From Celeribacter naphthalenivorans (GTDB lineage: Bacteria > Pseudomonadota > Alphaproteobacteria > Rhodobacterales > Rhodobacteraceae): a stretch of DNA of 64,000 bases. Of the stretch, positions 35,788 through 46,339 are shown piece after piece. A program made the position numbers and the translations under genes. The DNA lies in contig NZ_JAIVLK010000004.1 in NCBI RefSeq assembly GCF_020524585.1, forward strand, positions 340,223 to 404,222, given 5' to 3'. The notes beneath the pieces were generated by a model that saw nothing but the letters and a program-made list of their open reading frames with translations, was not told the DNA's origin and made no database searches. The first letter of the stretch is position 1; the number at the start of each line of letters is the position of its first letter.

Positions 35788-37194
35788 TCAGCACTCCGGC
35801 AGGTTCACCGCGATCCCGCCCGTGGAGGTCTCTTTGTATTTGAGGTTCATGTCGCGCCCGGTTTCCAGCATCACTTGAATGCAGTTGTCGAGCGGCATGA
35901 AGTGCGTGCCATCGCCGCGCAGCGACAGCGACGCCGCCGACACAGCCTTGATCGCGCCAAGTGCGTTGCGTTCGATGCAGGGCACCTGAACCAGACCCGC
36001 AGCCGGGTCGCAGGTCATGCCGAGGTGGTGCTCCAAGGCGATCTCGGCAGCATTCTCCACCTGTTCGTTGGTCCCGCCCATCACTGCACAAAGCGCACCG
36101 GCGGCCATGGCGGCGGCGGAGCCCACTTCGCCCTGACAGCCGACTTCGGCGCCCGAAATCGACGCGTTGTGTTTGATCAGCCCGCCGATGGCGGCGGCGA
36201 CCAAGAGGAAGTCCTTGAGCTTGGCGTCCGTCGCGCCCTGGCAATGCATGCGGTAGTAGCGCATCACCGCCGGCACCACGCCCGCCGCCCCGTTGGTGGG
36301 CGAAGTCACAACCCGGCCACCAGCCGCGTTTTCCTCGTTCACTGCCATGGCGTAGACACTCATCCAGTCGTTGGCGACGTGAGGGGCGGTGATGTTGAGA
36401 CCCTGTTCGGCCTTGAGCGATTCATGAATGCCCTTGGCACGACGCTTGACCTTCAACCCGCCCGGCAGGATGCCGTCTTGGGACAGGCCGCGGTCGATGC
36501 ATTCGTTCATCGTCTCGATCAGGCGGTCGAGTTTGGGTTCAAGATCGGGCCCATGCACCTTGCGCTCATTGGCGCGTTTCATTTCGGCGATGGATTTGCC
36601 GGACTCCAAACCCATGGCGAGCATCTCTTTCGCCGTGCCAAAGGGATAGGGGAAGTTCAGCGCCTCTTTTTCGTCATGGAGCGAGAGGCCGGTTTTGGAG
36701 GCTTCCAGCTCCTCATCGGTCATGATGAAGCCGCCACCGACCGAGTAATAGGTCTGGGCGTAGTAGATGTTGCCGTCCTTGTCATGGCCGCGCAGGATCA
36801 TGCCGTTGGCGTGACCTTCAAGCGCCGGACCATAGTCGAACACGAGATCGACCTTCGGATCGAAATCCAGCTCCGGCAGGCCATCGAGGGCGATTTTCTT
36901 GTTGTCATAGACCGCTTGCTCCATCGCATCGGCCTGATCGAGATCGAGCGTGTCGGGCAGTTGGCCGCAGAGGCCAAGGATCACGGCACGGTCGGTGGCG
37001 TGGCCCTTGCCGGTAAACGCCAGCGAACCATAGAGCGTGGCGGTCAGGCGCGAGAGCGGGCCACAGCCCGGATATTTGCCCTTACCGGCGCGCAGGTCCT
37101 CGATAAAGCGGTGCGCGGCAACCATGGGCCCCATCGTATGCGACGAAGAGGGGCCGATGCCGATTTTGAAGACGTCGAAGACGGAGAGGAACAT
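35788..37194 (-). CDS. sdaA: L-serine ammonia-lyase, iron-sulfur type
   Basis: 468 residues from ATG 37194 ([20 protein letters not shown]); ATG 37212 is six codons upstream. SSSHTMGP and the cluster Cys in [12 protein letters not shown] and [18 protein letters not shown] mark the single-chain [4Fe-4S] serine dehydratase. It converts serine to pyruvate and ammonia. Downstream of glyA on the same strand it completes betaine -> glycine -> serine -> pyruvate. Confidence 0.93.
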   Translation of the reverse strand: MFLSVFDVFKIGIGPSSSHTMGPMVAAHRFIEDLRAGKGKYPGCGPLSRLTATLYGSLAFTGKGHATDRAVILGLCGQLPDTLDLDQADAMEQAVYDNKKIALDGLPELDFDPKVDLVFDYGPALEGHANGMILRGHDKDGNIYYAQTYYSVGGGFIMTDEELEASKTGLSLHDEKEALNFPYPFGTAKEMLAMGLESGKSIAEMKRANERKVHGPDLEPKLDRLIETMNECIDRGLSQDGILPGGLKVKRRAKGIHESLKAEQGLNITAPHVANDWMSVYAMAVNEENAAGGRVVTSPTNGAAGVVPAVMRYYRMHCQGATDAKLKDFLLVAAAIGGLIKHNASISGAEVGCQGEVGSAAAMAAGALCAVMGGTNEQVENAAEIALEHHLGMTCDPAAGLVQVPCIERNALGAIKAVSAASLSLRGDGTHFMPLDNCIQVMLETGRDMNLKYKETSTGGIAVNLPEC

Positions 37195-37267
37195 GGCGGT
37201 GCCCTTTTGCAAATGAGGGCCCGCGCGTAAAACGTCAGGCCCTTCAGATCAGAGATCGATTTGGTGT

Positions 37268-37295
37268 GCGGCCCCCCAAATATAAGGGAGGCCGC
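37268..37295 (-). terminator. Hairpin between glyA and sdaA, possible attenuator
   Basis: GCGGCCTCCC and GGGGGGCCGC on the - strand form a 10-pair stem with one G-T pair and an 8-base A/T loop, just after the glyA stop. No T-run follows, so partial read-through into sdaA is likely. Confidence 0.45.
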
Positions 37296-37302
37296 GACAG
37301 GA

Positions 37303-38571
<1,269 letters not shown>

Positions 38572-38589
38572 GCGGATGATCCTTCAGGT

Positions 38590-39159
38590 TCAGGCGAGTT
38601 CGGCCGCGAGTTCTTTCGCGCCGGTCTCAAGGGTTGTGGCAAGGAAGGACGCGAAGCTGTTCCAGACATCCATGCGGAAGCTGGTCTCGGAATCGCGCCA
38701 GAGAACGACGGTGGCGCCGTCGAAAAGCATGCGGCGGGCCTGGCCCACTTTGATCGAGGAGATGTCACGGGGCGCGCCGATGCTCAGAAGCTCGGCGGCC
38801 TGCGGGCCCTCGATGGTGAGCGTCACTTCGCGCCCGGTGACCTCGGTCATCGAATGCGGCAGGGAGGGGTAGAGGGCGGCAAGCGCGTCCTCTACTTTTT
38901 CGATCTGCTCGAGCGAGACCAAAAGGGTCCACTCGTCCGGGCCGAGGCAGGCGACTTCGATGCCGTCTGCCTTGGCGCGGCCACCGATCTGGGTCGGAAG
39001 CGCGACGCCGATGGCTTTGCCGACGGCGGCAAGATCACCACCGTTTTCATTGGTCCGGGCACGCAAAGAGATGCGCCCGATCATTTGCGAGACGGCCACA
39101 CGGGCAGCAGCGGTATCCACCACGACCGAGGGGGCCAGAGAAGAGATATGCTTGGACAT
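38590..39159 (-). CDS. soxG: Sarcosine oxidase gamma subunit
   Basis: 189 residues. It resembles the gamma subunit of heterotetrameric sarcosine oxidase: a GcvT-related small protein with VACLGPDEWTLLVS and FRMDVWNSFASFL near the C-terminus. The ATG at 39159 follows GGAGGT. It lies 13 bp after soxA in the order soxB-soxD-soxA-soxG, the standard order. The subunit is structural, with no cofactor motif visible. Confidence 0.9.
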   Translation of the reverse strand: MSKHISSLAPSVVVDTAAARVAVSQMIGRISLRARTNENGGDLAAVGKAIGVALPTQIGGRAKADGIEVACLGPDEWTLLVSLEQIEKVEDALAALYPSLPHSMTEVTGREVTLTIEGPQAAELLSIGAPRDISSIKVGQARRMLFDGATVVLWRDSETSFRMDVWNSFASFLATTLETGAKELAAELA

Positions 39160-39172
39160 GTCTGACCTCCGA

Positions 39173-42163
39173 TCAGATTTTCAGGCGGCTGTTTTCAGGA
39201 TCGTAGAACACGGTCCCGGTGATTTTCGCGGCGATGGTCCGGTCCGGCATCGGGATATAGACCGTTTCGCCCATCTTCGAGTGACCGCCCTCAATCACGG
39301 CCAGAGCGATCGGACGACCGGTCGTGCCTTGGTTGTAGGACGAGGTCACGTGACCGCGCATGGTCATCGGGATCGGCTGTTTCGGATCGAACACGATCTG
39401 AGCGCCTTCCTCGAGCCAGCTGTTGTCCTCGGTCAGAAGACCCACGAGCTGTTTGCGGTTCTCGGCCACCAGGTCCGGGCGTTTGAGGCCGCGCATCCCC
39501 ACGAAATCGTCTTTCTTCTTGCCAACAGCCCAGTCCATGCCCGCATCCGCAGGGGTGACGGTGCCGTCGGTGTCCTGACCGACGATGATGTAGCCTTTTT
39601 CGGCGCGCAGAACGTGCATGGTCTCGGTGCCGTAGGGGGTGATGTCGTATTGCTGACCCGCCTCCCACAGTTTTTCCCAAAGGTCGCGACCGTAAGGTGC
39701 TGCCACGTTGATCTCGAAGCCGATCTCACCGGTGAAGCTCACGCGCCACAGACGGGCGGGGTAGCCCGCCACGGTGCAGTTCACGCAAGACATATGCGGG
39801 AAGGCCTCTTCGGTCAGCTCGATGCCTTCGACGAAGGGCGCGAGCAGTTTGGCGGCGTTCGGGCCATTGAGGGCAACGGTGGACCATTGCTCCGTGGTGG
39901 AGGTCAGCCAGACGTTGAGATCGGGCCATTCCGTTTGCAGGTAGTCTTCCATCATGTTCAGCACGCGCGCCGCGCCACCGGTGGTGGTGGTGACGTGGAA
40001 ACGGTCTTCCTCGACGCGGGCGATCACGCCGTCGTCGCGGATGTAGCCGTCATCGCCCAAGAGCAGACCGTAGCGACATTTGCCCGGCGCAAGTTTCAGG
40101 AACGGGTTGGTGTACATACGGTTGACGAATTCGGCGGCGTCGGGGCCGACGACTTCGATCTTGCCCAGCGTGGAGGCGTCGAAGATGCCCACGGAGGCAC
40201 GCGTTGCCGCACATTCGCGGGTCACGGCCTGATCCATGGTCTCGCCCGCTTTCGGGAAGTAACGCGCACGGCGCCACTGGCCCACGGGTTCGAACACGGC
40301 GCCTTTTTCTTCGGCCCAGCCGTCGATCTGCGTTTTGCGCACCACTTCGAAATGCTCACCGCGGTGATAGCCCGCGAAGGCCCCGAAGGTGGTCGGCGTG
40401 TAGGGCGGGCGGAAGGTCGTCAGACCGACCTGCGGTTGCTTTTTGCCCAGAGCGTCAGCGGCGATGTTGAGGCCGTTGATGTTGGACATCTTGCCTTGGT
40501 CCGTCGCCATGCCGTTGGTGGTGTAGCGTTTGACGTGCTCGATGGAGCGCATGCCTTCGCGCACGGCGAGACGCAGGTCTTTTGCGGTCACGTCGTTCTG
40601 GTAGTCGACAAAGGCTTTCGCCTTGCCCGGGCTGCGATCCGTCGGCAGTTCGCGCATCATGACGCCAGAGCCGGTGCGGTCGTCCGCCACGGTGTACTCG
40701 GTCGCGGTGGCTTCGACGCCGAGCTTGGCCAGAGCCTCGCCCACACGGGTCGCACCGTCACGAAGTGCTGCTTCGGTGCCCCAGAGGCCACGGGATGCGC
40801 CGGTGATCACGCAGTCTTCTGGCGTGTCTTTCGGCAAGAAGGTGGTGAGATCGTCGTCCCACGCAAGGCTGCCCTTAGTGTGGGAGAAGAGATGGAGGGA
40901 CGGGGTCCAGCCACCGGACATCAGGAGCGCATCGCATTTGATCCACTGACCCGCGCCGACATTGGTGCCGGAGAGCGGGTTCACGCGGACATTGTTGACG
41001 CGCAGACGACCGCCGGTGGCCGTCACAGTGTGCGACAGTTTCACCGGAATGCCACGGGCACGGGCCTCGGCCTGAAGGTCCTGACGGACCTGCGCACGGG
41101 TGTCGACGATGGCCTGAACGTAAGCGCCAGCATCCTGAAGGTCGAAGGCGGCATACCAGGCGCTGTCATGCGAGGTGACGACGACGGGGCTGTTGCCGAC
41201 CTTGACGCCGTAGCGGTTCAGGTAGGTCTGGGCAGAGCCCGCGAGCATCACGCCCGGACGGTCGTTGCCGTGGAACACCAGCGGTTTTTCCAGAGCACCC
41301 TGGGCCAGAACAACCTGTTTGGCACGCACACGCCACATCCGCTCGCGCGGGGTGTCGGCGGGAAGCGTCGGCAGGTGGTCGGTGAGTTTCTCGACCAGAC
41401 CGATCAGGTTCTCGTGGTAGTAAGCGATCGCAGTGGTGCGGGTCATCAGCTTGACGCCAGCCGCTTTCAGATCCGCGAGCTCGTCCGAGAGCCAATCCCA
41501 GGAGGTCTTGCCTTCGATCTTGGCTTGCGGTTCCGACAGGATCGAGCCGCCCATTTCGGCGTTCTCATCGACGAGCACAACCGACAGACCCTTGCCAGCC
41601 GCTTCGCGTGCGGCGGCGATCCCGGCAGGACCGGCACCCACGATCAGAAGATCGCAGTAGAGGTTGCGCGAGGCATAGGTGTCCGGGTCGTGTTCGGTCG
41701 GGGAGACACCCAGACCGGCAGCGGCACGGATGAAGGGCTCATAGACCTTGTCCCAGAAGGAGCGCGGCCACATGAAGGTTTTATAGTAGAAACCGGCCGA
41801 GAACATCATGTAGGCGGCGTCGTTCACGGCGCCCACATCGAATTTCAGGCTCGGGAATTTGTTCTGGGAATTGGTCTCCAGACCTTCCCAGATTTCCTGC
41901 ACGGTGGCGCGGGTGTTCGGCTCGAAACGGCCAGCGCCGCGACGGGTGCCGATCAGCGCGTTGGGCTCTTCAGAACCGGCGGCGATGGCGCCACGCGGGC
42001 GGTGGTATTTGAACGAACGGCCCATCAGGTGGACGCCATGCGACAGCAGGGCGGAGGCCACGGTGTCGCCTTTCAAACCGGTGTAGGGTTTGCCGTCAAA
42101 GGTGAAAACGATTGGCTTGGAGGCGTCGACGCGCCCTTTGCCACGTACGCGGTAAGTGCTCAT
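39173..42163 (-). CDS. soxA: Sarcosine oxidase alpha subunit
   Basis: 996 residues, the expected size. The N-terminal segment has FDGKPYTGLKGDTVASALL (ferredoxin-like fold). The central dinucleotide domain has CDLLIVGAGPAGIAAAREAAG (about 149-169). The C-terminal third is a GcvT-like folate domain (FVNRMYTNPFLKLAPGKCRYG, SFTGEIGFEINV). It oxidises sarcosine to glycine with SoxB and transfers the methyl carbon to THF as methylene-THF. It overlaps soxD by four bases. The sequence shows all regions without truncation. Confidence 0.95.
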   Translation of the reverse strand: MSTYRVRGKGRVDASKPIVFTFDGKPYTGLKGDTVASALLSHGVHLMGRSFKYHRPRGAIAAGSEEPNALIGTRRGAGRFEPNTRATVQEIWEGLETNSQNKFPSLKFDVGAVNDAAYMMFSAGFYYKTFMWPRSFWDKVYEPFIRAAAGLGVSPTEHDPDTYASRNLYCDLLIVGAGPAGIAAAREAAGKGLSVVLVDENAEMGGSILSEPQAKIEGKTSWDWLSDELADLKAAGVKLMTRTTAIAYYHENLIGLVEKLTDHLPTLPADTPRERMWRVRAKQVVLAQGALEKPLVFHGNDRPGVMLAGSAQTYLNRYGVKVGNSPVVVTSHDSAWYAAFDLQDAGAYVQAIVDTRAQVRQDLQAEARARGIPVKLSHTVTATGGRLRVNNVRVNPLSGTNVGAGQWIKCDALLMSGGWTPSLHLFSHTKGSLAWDDDLTTFLPKDTPEDCVITGASRGLWGTEAALRDGATRVGEALAKLGVEATATEYTVADDRTGSGVMMRELPTDRSPGKAKAFVDYQNDVTAKDLRLAVREGMRSIEHVKRYTTNGMATDQGKMSNINGLNIAADALGKKQPQVGLTTFRPPYTPTTFGAFAGYHRGEHFEVVRKTQIDGWAEEKGAVFEPVGQWRRARYFPKAGETMDQAVTRECAATRASVGIFDASTLGKIEVVGPDAAEFVNRMYTNPFLKLAPGKCRYGLLLGDDGYIRDDGVIARVEEDRFHVTTTTGGAARVLNMMEDYLQTEWPDLNVWLTSTTEQWSTVALNGPNAAKLLAPFVEGIELTEEAFPHMSCVNCTVAGYPARLWRVSFTGEIGFEINVAAPYGRDLWEKLWEAGQQYDITPYGTETMHVLRAEKGYIIVGQDTDGTVTPADAGMDWAVGKKKDDFVGMRGLKRPDLVAENRKQLVGLLTEDNSWLEEGAQIVFDPKQPIPMTMRGHVTSSYNQGTTGRPIALAVIEGGHSKMGETVYIPMPDRTIAAKITGTVFYDPENSRLKI

Positions 42164-42465
42164 TTGTTGTCTTCCTCCAGAAGCGTGGCGAGATCGGGAC
42201 GCGGCTCACCGGCTTTGTAGGTGGTGTAGAAACGGTCGGTGATGGTGTTGCGGACCGCGTTGAAGAACCGGCCACAGCCGTGGACGTGGCGCCAGCGTTC
42301 GAAATGCGGGCCCTTGACGTTCTGACGCATGAACAGGAACTCCGCCCATTCTTCGTCGGTCTGTGCCGAAGGGCTCTCCGGACGGTCGATGTGGGCCTCG
42401 CCCGCATAGGCGAATTCCAGCTCCGGAAGCGTTTCGCCGCAATAAGGACAATGAATCTGGATCAT
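42160..42465 (-). CDS. soxD: Sarcosine oxidase delta subunit
   Basis: 101 residues. The N-terminal zinc-type motif IHCPYCGE, the YAGEAHIDRPE and FERWRHVHGCGRFFNAVRNT segments are characteristic of SoxD. ATG 42465 follows AAGGAG. It lies 13 bp after soxB and its stop overlaps the soxA start. Small zinc-binding subunit of the heterotetramer. Confidence 0.93.
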   Translation of the reverse strand: MIQIHCPYCGETLPELEFAYAGEAHIDRPESPSAQTDEEWAEFLFMRQNVKGPHFERWRHVHGCGRFFNAVRNTITDRFYTTYKAGEPRPDLATLLEEDNK

Positions 42466-42478
42466 GTCTTTGGTCTCC

Positions 42479-43732
42479 TTAGTGGGCCACAGCGGCAGCG
42501 GCGGCTTCGTCGATCAGGCGGCCGGTGCGGAAGCGGTCCAGCGTGAAGGGCGCGTTGATCGGGTGCGGTTCGTCTTTGGCAACGGTCCAGGCCAGCGTGT
42601 GGGCGGCGCCCGGCGTGGCTTTGAACCCGCCGGTGCCCCAGCCACAGTTGACATAGAGGTTCTGCACCGGGGTCTTGCCGACGATCGGCGAACGGTCCGG
42701 TGTGTTGTCGGTGATCCCGCCCCATTTGCGCAGCATCCGCATGCGGTTGAAGATCGGGAAGACTTCGGAGATCGCCGCAATCGTGTGTTCGATGAGCGGC
42801 AGGCCGCCGCGTTGCGAGTAGGACACATATTGGTCGGTGCCGGAGCCGATGACCAATTCGCCTTTGTCCGACTGGGAACAATAGGCGTGCACGGCGTTCG
42901 ACATCACGACGCAGGGGAAGATCGGCTTGATCGGCTCGGACACGAGCGCCTGAAGCGGCATGGATTCGAGCGGCAGACGGACGCCTGCGGTTTCCATGAC
43001 CATCGAGTTGTGACCCGAGGCGGACACGGCAACCTTCTTGGCTTTGATGAAACCCTTGTCGGTCTCGACGCCCGCAACGGAGCCATCGGGGTGACGACGG
43101 ATCGCGGTGACGGCACAGTTCTGGATGATGTCCACACCACGTTCGGCGGCACCACGGGCGTAGCCCCAAGCCACGGCATCGTGGCGCGCGGTGCCGGCAC
43201 GTTCCTGAAGCGCGCCGCCCATGACGGGGTAACGGGCATCCGGTGCGATGTTGACCGGCGGACAGAATTCTTTGCACTCTTCCGGGGTGAGCCAGCGGTT
43301 GTCGACGCCGTTCAGACGGTTGGCGTGGATGTGACGCTTAAAGCTCTGAACGTCATGCACCGTGTGGGCCAGCATCAAGCAGCCACGGTTCGAGTACATC
43401 ACGTTGTAGTTCAGCTCCTGGCTCAGGTTCTGCCACAGATCCACCGAGTGATCGAACAGACGCGCGGATTCGTCGTAGAGGTAGTTCGAGCGGATGATCG
43501 TGGTGTTCCGGCCGGTGTTGCCGCCGCCGAGCCAACCTTTGTCGATCACGGCGACATTGGTGATGCCGTGCTCTTTGGCCAGATAGTAAGCCGCGCCAAG
43601 CCCGTGGCCGCCAGCACCGACGATGACCACGTCATACTCGGCTTTCGGCTGGCACTCCGGCCATTGCTCGGTCCAGTTTTTGTGCCCGGTCAGGGCGTTC
43701 TTAACAAGGTTAAGTGCATTGAAGCGTGTCAT
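42479..43732 (-). CDS. soxB: Sarcosine oxidase beta subunit
   Basis: 417 residues from ATG 43732 ([14 protein letters not shown]); the frame is open back to 43948, but without family similarity there. The FAD loop is [22 protein letters not shown] (about 36-57), and [17 protein letters not shown] is near the C-terminus. This subunit carries covalent FMN in the family. First gene of the soxBDAG-glyA-sdaA unit. A TGNCGCA-N15-TGNCGCA site lies 73-101 bp upstream. Confidence 0.95.
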   Translation of the reverse strand: MTRFNALNLVKNALTGHKNWTEQWPECQPKAEYDVVIVGAGGHGLGAAYYLAKEHGITNVAVIDKGWLGGGNTGRNTTIIRSNYLYDESARLFDHSVDLWQNLSQELNYNVMYSNRGCLMLAHTVHDVQSFKRHIHANRLNGVDNRWLTPEECKEFCPPVNIAPDARYPVMGGALQERAGTARHDAVAWGYARGAAERGVDIIQNCAVTAIRRHPDGSVAGVETDKGFIKAKKVAVSASGHNSMVMETAGVRLPLESMPLQALVSEPIKPIFPCVVMSNAVHAYCSQSDKGELVIGSGTDQYVSYSQRGGLPLIEHTIAAISEVFPIFNRMRMLRKWGGITDNTPDRSPIVGKTPVQNLYVNCGWGTGGFKATPGAAHTLAWTVAKDEPHPINAPFTLDRFRTGRLIDEAAAAAVAH

Positions 43733-43804
43733 CGTGCAGGCTTTCTCTGTGAGAGAAGGAATTGGACGATGATCGCGTCTTAACGGGGCGAATAATCGGA
43801 TATT

Positions 43805-43833
43805 TGCGCCACGCGTTATGAATGTATGCGTCA
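43805..43833. promoter_or_regulatory. Direct-repeat TGNCGCA operator before soxB
   Basis: On the - strand TGACGCA (43833-43827) and TGGCGCA (43811-43805) are 22 bp apart in the same direction, the same arrangement as at 29455-29483. The position, 73-101 bp before soxB, suits activation by the AraC-type regulator at 28295. The gap 43733-44096 holds no gene. A further inverted repeat GGCGCA-TT-TGCGCC lies at 43942-43955. Confidence 0.6.
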
Positions 43834-44096
43834 TCGTCACGTTTTTGTTGCGTTGGTCAGAAGATCTTATCCTTTGCGGAGCCGATTGTCTGCATTTTGC
43901 ATATTCTTTGGGCGTGAATTTTCCTTCTATGATTGATTTTTGGCGCATTTGCGCCGCGCCGCCTCACTTGATGCCCCTTTTTGCGGCTCAGCCAATGGAA
44001 TCGCTTTGCCCTGTGGATTTCGGGGTGAATTTCGGGCGCAAAATGCGGGCTGTGCAGCTGCCGCATATGTCCTGTCGCAGGCGCAGCAATTTTCGC

Positions 44097-44459
44097 TCAG
44101 CGCTGACGCAGAATCTCGATGCCGACGTGATCCAAAGTGGCCCTGATCGGCGCCGAAGGTTTGAGCACGGTCACCCGTACCGAACGGATGGCGGCAAACC
44201 GGTCGAGAATTCCCTGCGCGATACGCTCTCCCAGCGTTTCGATCAGATCGAACGGCCCGCTGTCACAGGTCTTTTGCGCCAGCTGGCACAGCGCATCATA
44301 ACAGACCGTCAGCCCATAGTCATCCGCTTGACCCGCAGGTGCAAGGTCGATGTCACAGGACAGGTCGATATAAAACCTCTGACCGAGACGCTTTTCTTCG
44401 GGCATGACGCCGTGAAAGCCGTAGAGGCAGAGATTGCTGATGAAAATGCGGTCGGACAT
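44097..44459 (-). CDS. folB: Dihydroneopterin aldolase
   Basis: 120 residues: MSDRIFISNLCLYGFHGVMPEEKRLGQRFYIDL, with the substrate Glu in the FHGVxPEE region and the Lys in VTVLKPSAPI. It cleaves dihydroneopterin to hydroxymethyl-dihydropterin in folate synthesis. Sitting between the betaine carrier and soxB on the same strand, it may raise folate supply for the THF-dependent demethylation enzymes. Its own promoter would lie in the 110-bp gap upstream, which also contains the carrier gene terminator. Confidence 0.88.
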   Translation of the reverse strand: MSDRIFISNLCLYGFHGVMPEEKRLGQRFYIDLSCDIDLAPAGQADDYGLTVCYDALCQLAQKTCDSGPFDLIETLGERIAQGILDRFAAIRSVRVTVLKPSAPIRATLDHVGIEILRQR

Positions 44460-44503
44460 GTGGGGCTCATGGATCGGACGGAAGGGAAGGATGGAGGGGC
44501 TAT

Positions 44504-44540
44504 AAAAAACGCCGCCAGAGGGCGAACCATCCGGCGGCGA
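44504..44540 (-). terminator. Rho-independent terminator after the BCCT gene
   Basis: On the - strand CGCCGCC and GGCGGCG (44539-44533 and 44516-44510) form the stem, followed by six T. It lies 30 bp after the BCCT stop and 45 bp before folB, so folB is probably a separate unit. Confidence 0.85.
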
Positions 44541-44569
44541 AAGGGAAGGGCAGGGGATGCCCTCGGACG

Positions 44570-46210
44570 TTAGCGAGGCTCAGAGGCCAGACCGCGCCAG
44601 ATCGCGACACACATGACCAGAAGGACCACGGTGAAGGGCAGGCCGGTCGAGATGACCATGGACTGCAGCGAGCTCAGCCCCCCTGCGGAGAGCAGAAGCA
44701 CGATGGCCACCACGCCTTCGAACAGGCACCAGAACACGCGCTGCGGCACCGGCGCGTCGACTTTACCGCCAGCGGCGATGGTGTCGATCACGAGCGAGCC
44801 GGAGTCAGACGAGGTCACGAAGAAGACGATGACCAGAATGATCCCGATGAAGGAGGTGATCGCCGTCCAGGGCATGGCGTCCAGCATGGTGAAGAGCTGA
44901 AGCGGCAGGGGGGCTTCGGTCACGGCCATGTAGCCATCACGCACCACCTGGTTGATCGCGGCGCCACCGAAGACGGACATCCAGAGCACACAGACCAGCG
45001 ATGGTACGAGCAGCACGGAGATGATGAACTCGCGCACGGTGCGACCACGGGAGACGCGGGCGATGAACATGCCGACGAACGGTGACCAGGAAATCCACCA
45101 GGCCCAGTAGAAGGAGGTCCAGCCTTGGGCAAAGTTCACGTCGTCACGACCGATCGGGCTCGAGAGTTCCGGCAGGTACTGAAGGTAAGCGCCGAGGAAG
45201 CTGAGCATATCGGTGGTCAAGAGGACGGTCGGACCGGCGATGAGCACGAAGGCCCAGAGCAGGAAGGCGACGCCCATGTTGATCTCGGACAAGAGTTTCA
45301 CACCGGCTTCGAGGCCACGGATCACGGAGAACAGAGCGATCGCGGTGATGCCACAGATCAGGATCACCTGCGAGGTGTCGCTGATCGGCATGCCGAAGAG
45401 CTTGTTGAAGCCGGAGTTGGCCTGAGCGGCCCCGAGACCCAGCGAGGTGGCGAGACCGAAGAGGGTCGCGAACACGGCGAGGATGTCGATGATGTGACCC
45501 GGCCAGCCCCAAACGCGTTCACCGAAGATCGGGTAGAAGGCGGAGCGGATGGTGAGCGGAAGGCCCTTGTTGTAGGAGAAAAGCGCGAGGCTCAGCGCCA
45601 CGATGGCATAGATCGCCCAAGGATGCAGACCCCAGTGGAAGATCGAGGCCGCCATGCCGAGACGCACGGCTTCGGCTTCGTTGCCGCCCGCAGCACCCAG
45701 CGGCGCCCAGTCGGTGCGCACGCCGTCTTCGCCAACGGAAATCCCGCCCAGAGAGGACGAGAAGTGGCTCAGAGGTTCGGACACGCCGTAGAACATCAGG
45801 CCGATGCCCATACCGGCGGCAAAGAGCATCGCGAACCAGCTGGTGTAGGTGAAGTCGGGTTTGGCATCTTTGCCGCCCAGGCGAATTTTGCCGTAGGGGC
45901 TGATGACGATGAGAAGACAGACGATGACGAAAATGTCTGCCGCACCGAGGAAGAACCAGTCGAACCCTTTCGTGACGAAAGAGAACATGGCGCTAAACGT
46001 ATTGCCGGCCACTTCGGGCAACAGCAGGGTGAAAATCACAAAGGCGATGACGGCGATTGCAGAGACCGGGAACACCGGTTTGTGCAGGTCGAACCCAAAC
46101 GGACCAAAGGTCCCTTCGATGTTGTCTTGGCCAATATCGTAATCTGTGTCGATGACACTTTCCGGTGGCGCCTCATAGGACGTCGGATCCGGATCTTTCT
46201 GGTCAGTCAT
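44570..46210 (-). CDS. BCCT-family betaine/carnitine/choline transporter
   Basis: 546 residues from ATG 46210 behind GGAGGG, with about twelve membrane helices. The Trp-rich substrate region FYWAWWISWSPFVGMFIARVSRGRT is the BCCT hallmark, and GMGIGLMFYGVSEPLSHF fits the sodium-coupled betaine branch. It imports glycine betaine or a related quaternary amine for the GbcAB enzymes encoded upstream on the same strand. The short tails suggest it is used for nutrition rather than osmosensing, but this is inference. Confidence 0.9.
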   Translation of the reverse strand: MTDQKDPDPTSYEAPPESVIDTDYDIGQDNIEGTFGPFGFDLHKPVFPVSAIAVIAFVIFTLLLPEVAGNTFSAMFSFVTKGFDWFFLGAADIFVIVCLLIVISPYGKIRLGGKDAKPDFTYTSWFAMLFAAGMGIGLMFYGVSEPLSHFSSSLGGISVGEDGVRTDWAPLGAAGGNEAEAVRLGMAASIFHWGLHPWAIYAIVALSLALFSYNKGLPLTIRSAFYPIFGERVWGWPGHIIDILAVFATLFGLATSLGLGAAQANSGFNKLFGMPISDTSQVILICGITAIALFSVIRGLEAGVKLLSEINMGVAFLLWAFVLIAGPTVLLTTDMLSFLGAYLQYLPELSSPIGRDDVNFAQGWTSFYWAWWISWSPFVGMFIARVSRGRTVREFIISVLLVPSLVCVLWMSVFGGAAINQVVRDGYMAVTEAPLPLQLFTMLDAMPWTAITSFIGIILVIVFFVTSSDSGSLVIDTIAAGGKVDAPVPQRVFWCLFEGVVAIVLLLSAGGLSSLQSMVISTGLPFTVVLLVMCVAIWRGLASEPR

Positions 46211-46278
46211 GGATATCCCTCCAATGTTAATTTCGCGGATTTTGTCCGTATTCAGGCCTCTTTGTGGGCCCTTAGGCA

Positions 46279-46328
46279 CAGCCATGCCGTTCGCGCAAAA
46301 CGCGTTGCCTGCGAGAAGGGCATGGCTG
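46279..46328. other. Long inverted repeat between gbcB and the BCCT gene
   Basis: CAGCCATGCC (46279-46288) and GGCATGGCTG (46319-46328) pair perfectly over 10 bp around a 30-base loop. The loop contains a small CGCG-CAAAA-CGCG hairpin. It lies 12 bp after the gbcB stop on the - strand. No T-run, so a processing or stability structure is likelier than a terminator. Confidence 0.5.
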
Positions 46329-46339
46329 GGGGCGAGGTC

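Noticed and set aside
38960..42220. 1086-codon open frame on the + strand opposite soxA and soxG
   Set aside because: It mirrors GC-biased third positions of the - strand genes. SoxA and SoxG are unmistakable, and the + frame has no family features.
43733..44096. Small gene or glycine riboswitch between folB and soxB
   Set aside because: The open frames there have no start signal or family features, and I could not find paired glycine-aptamer structures; only operator-like repeats are supported.
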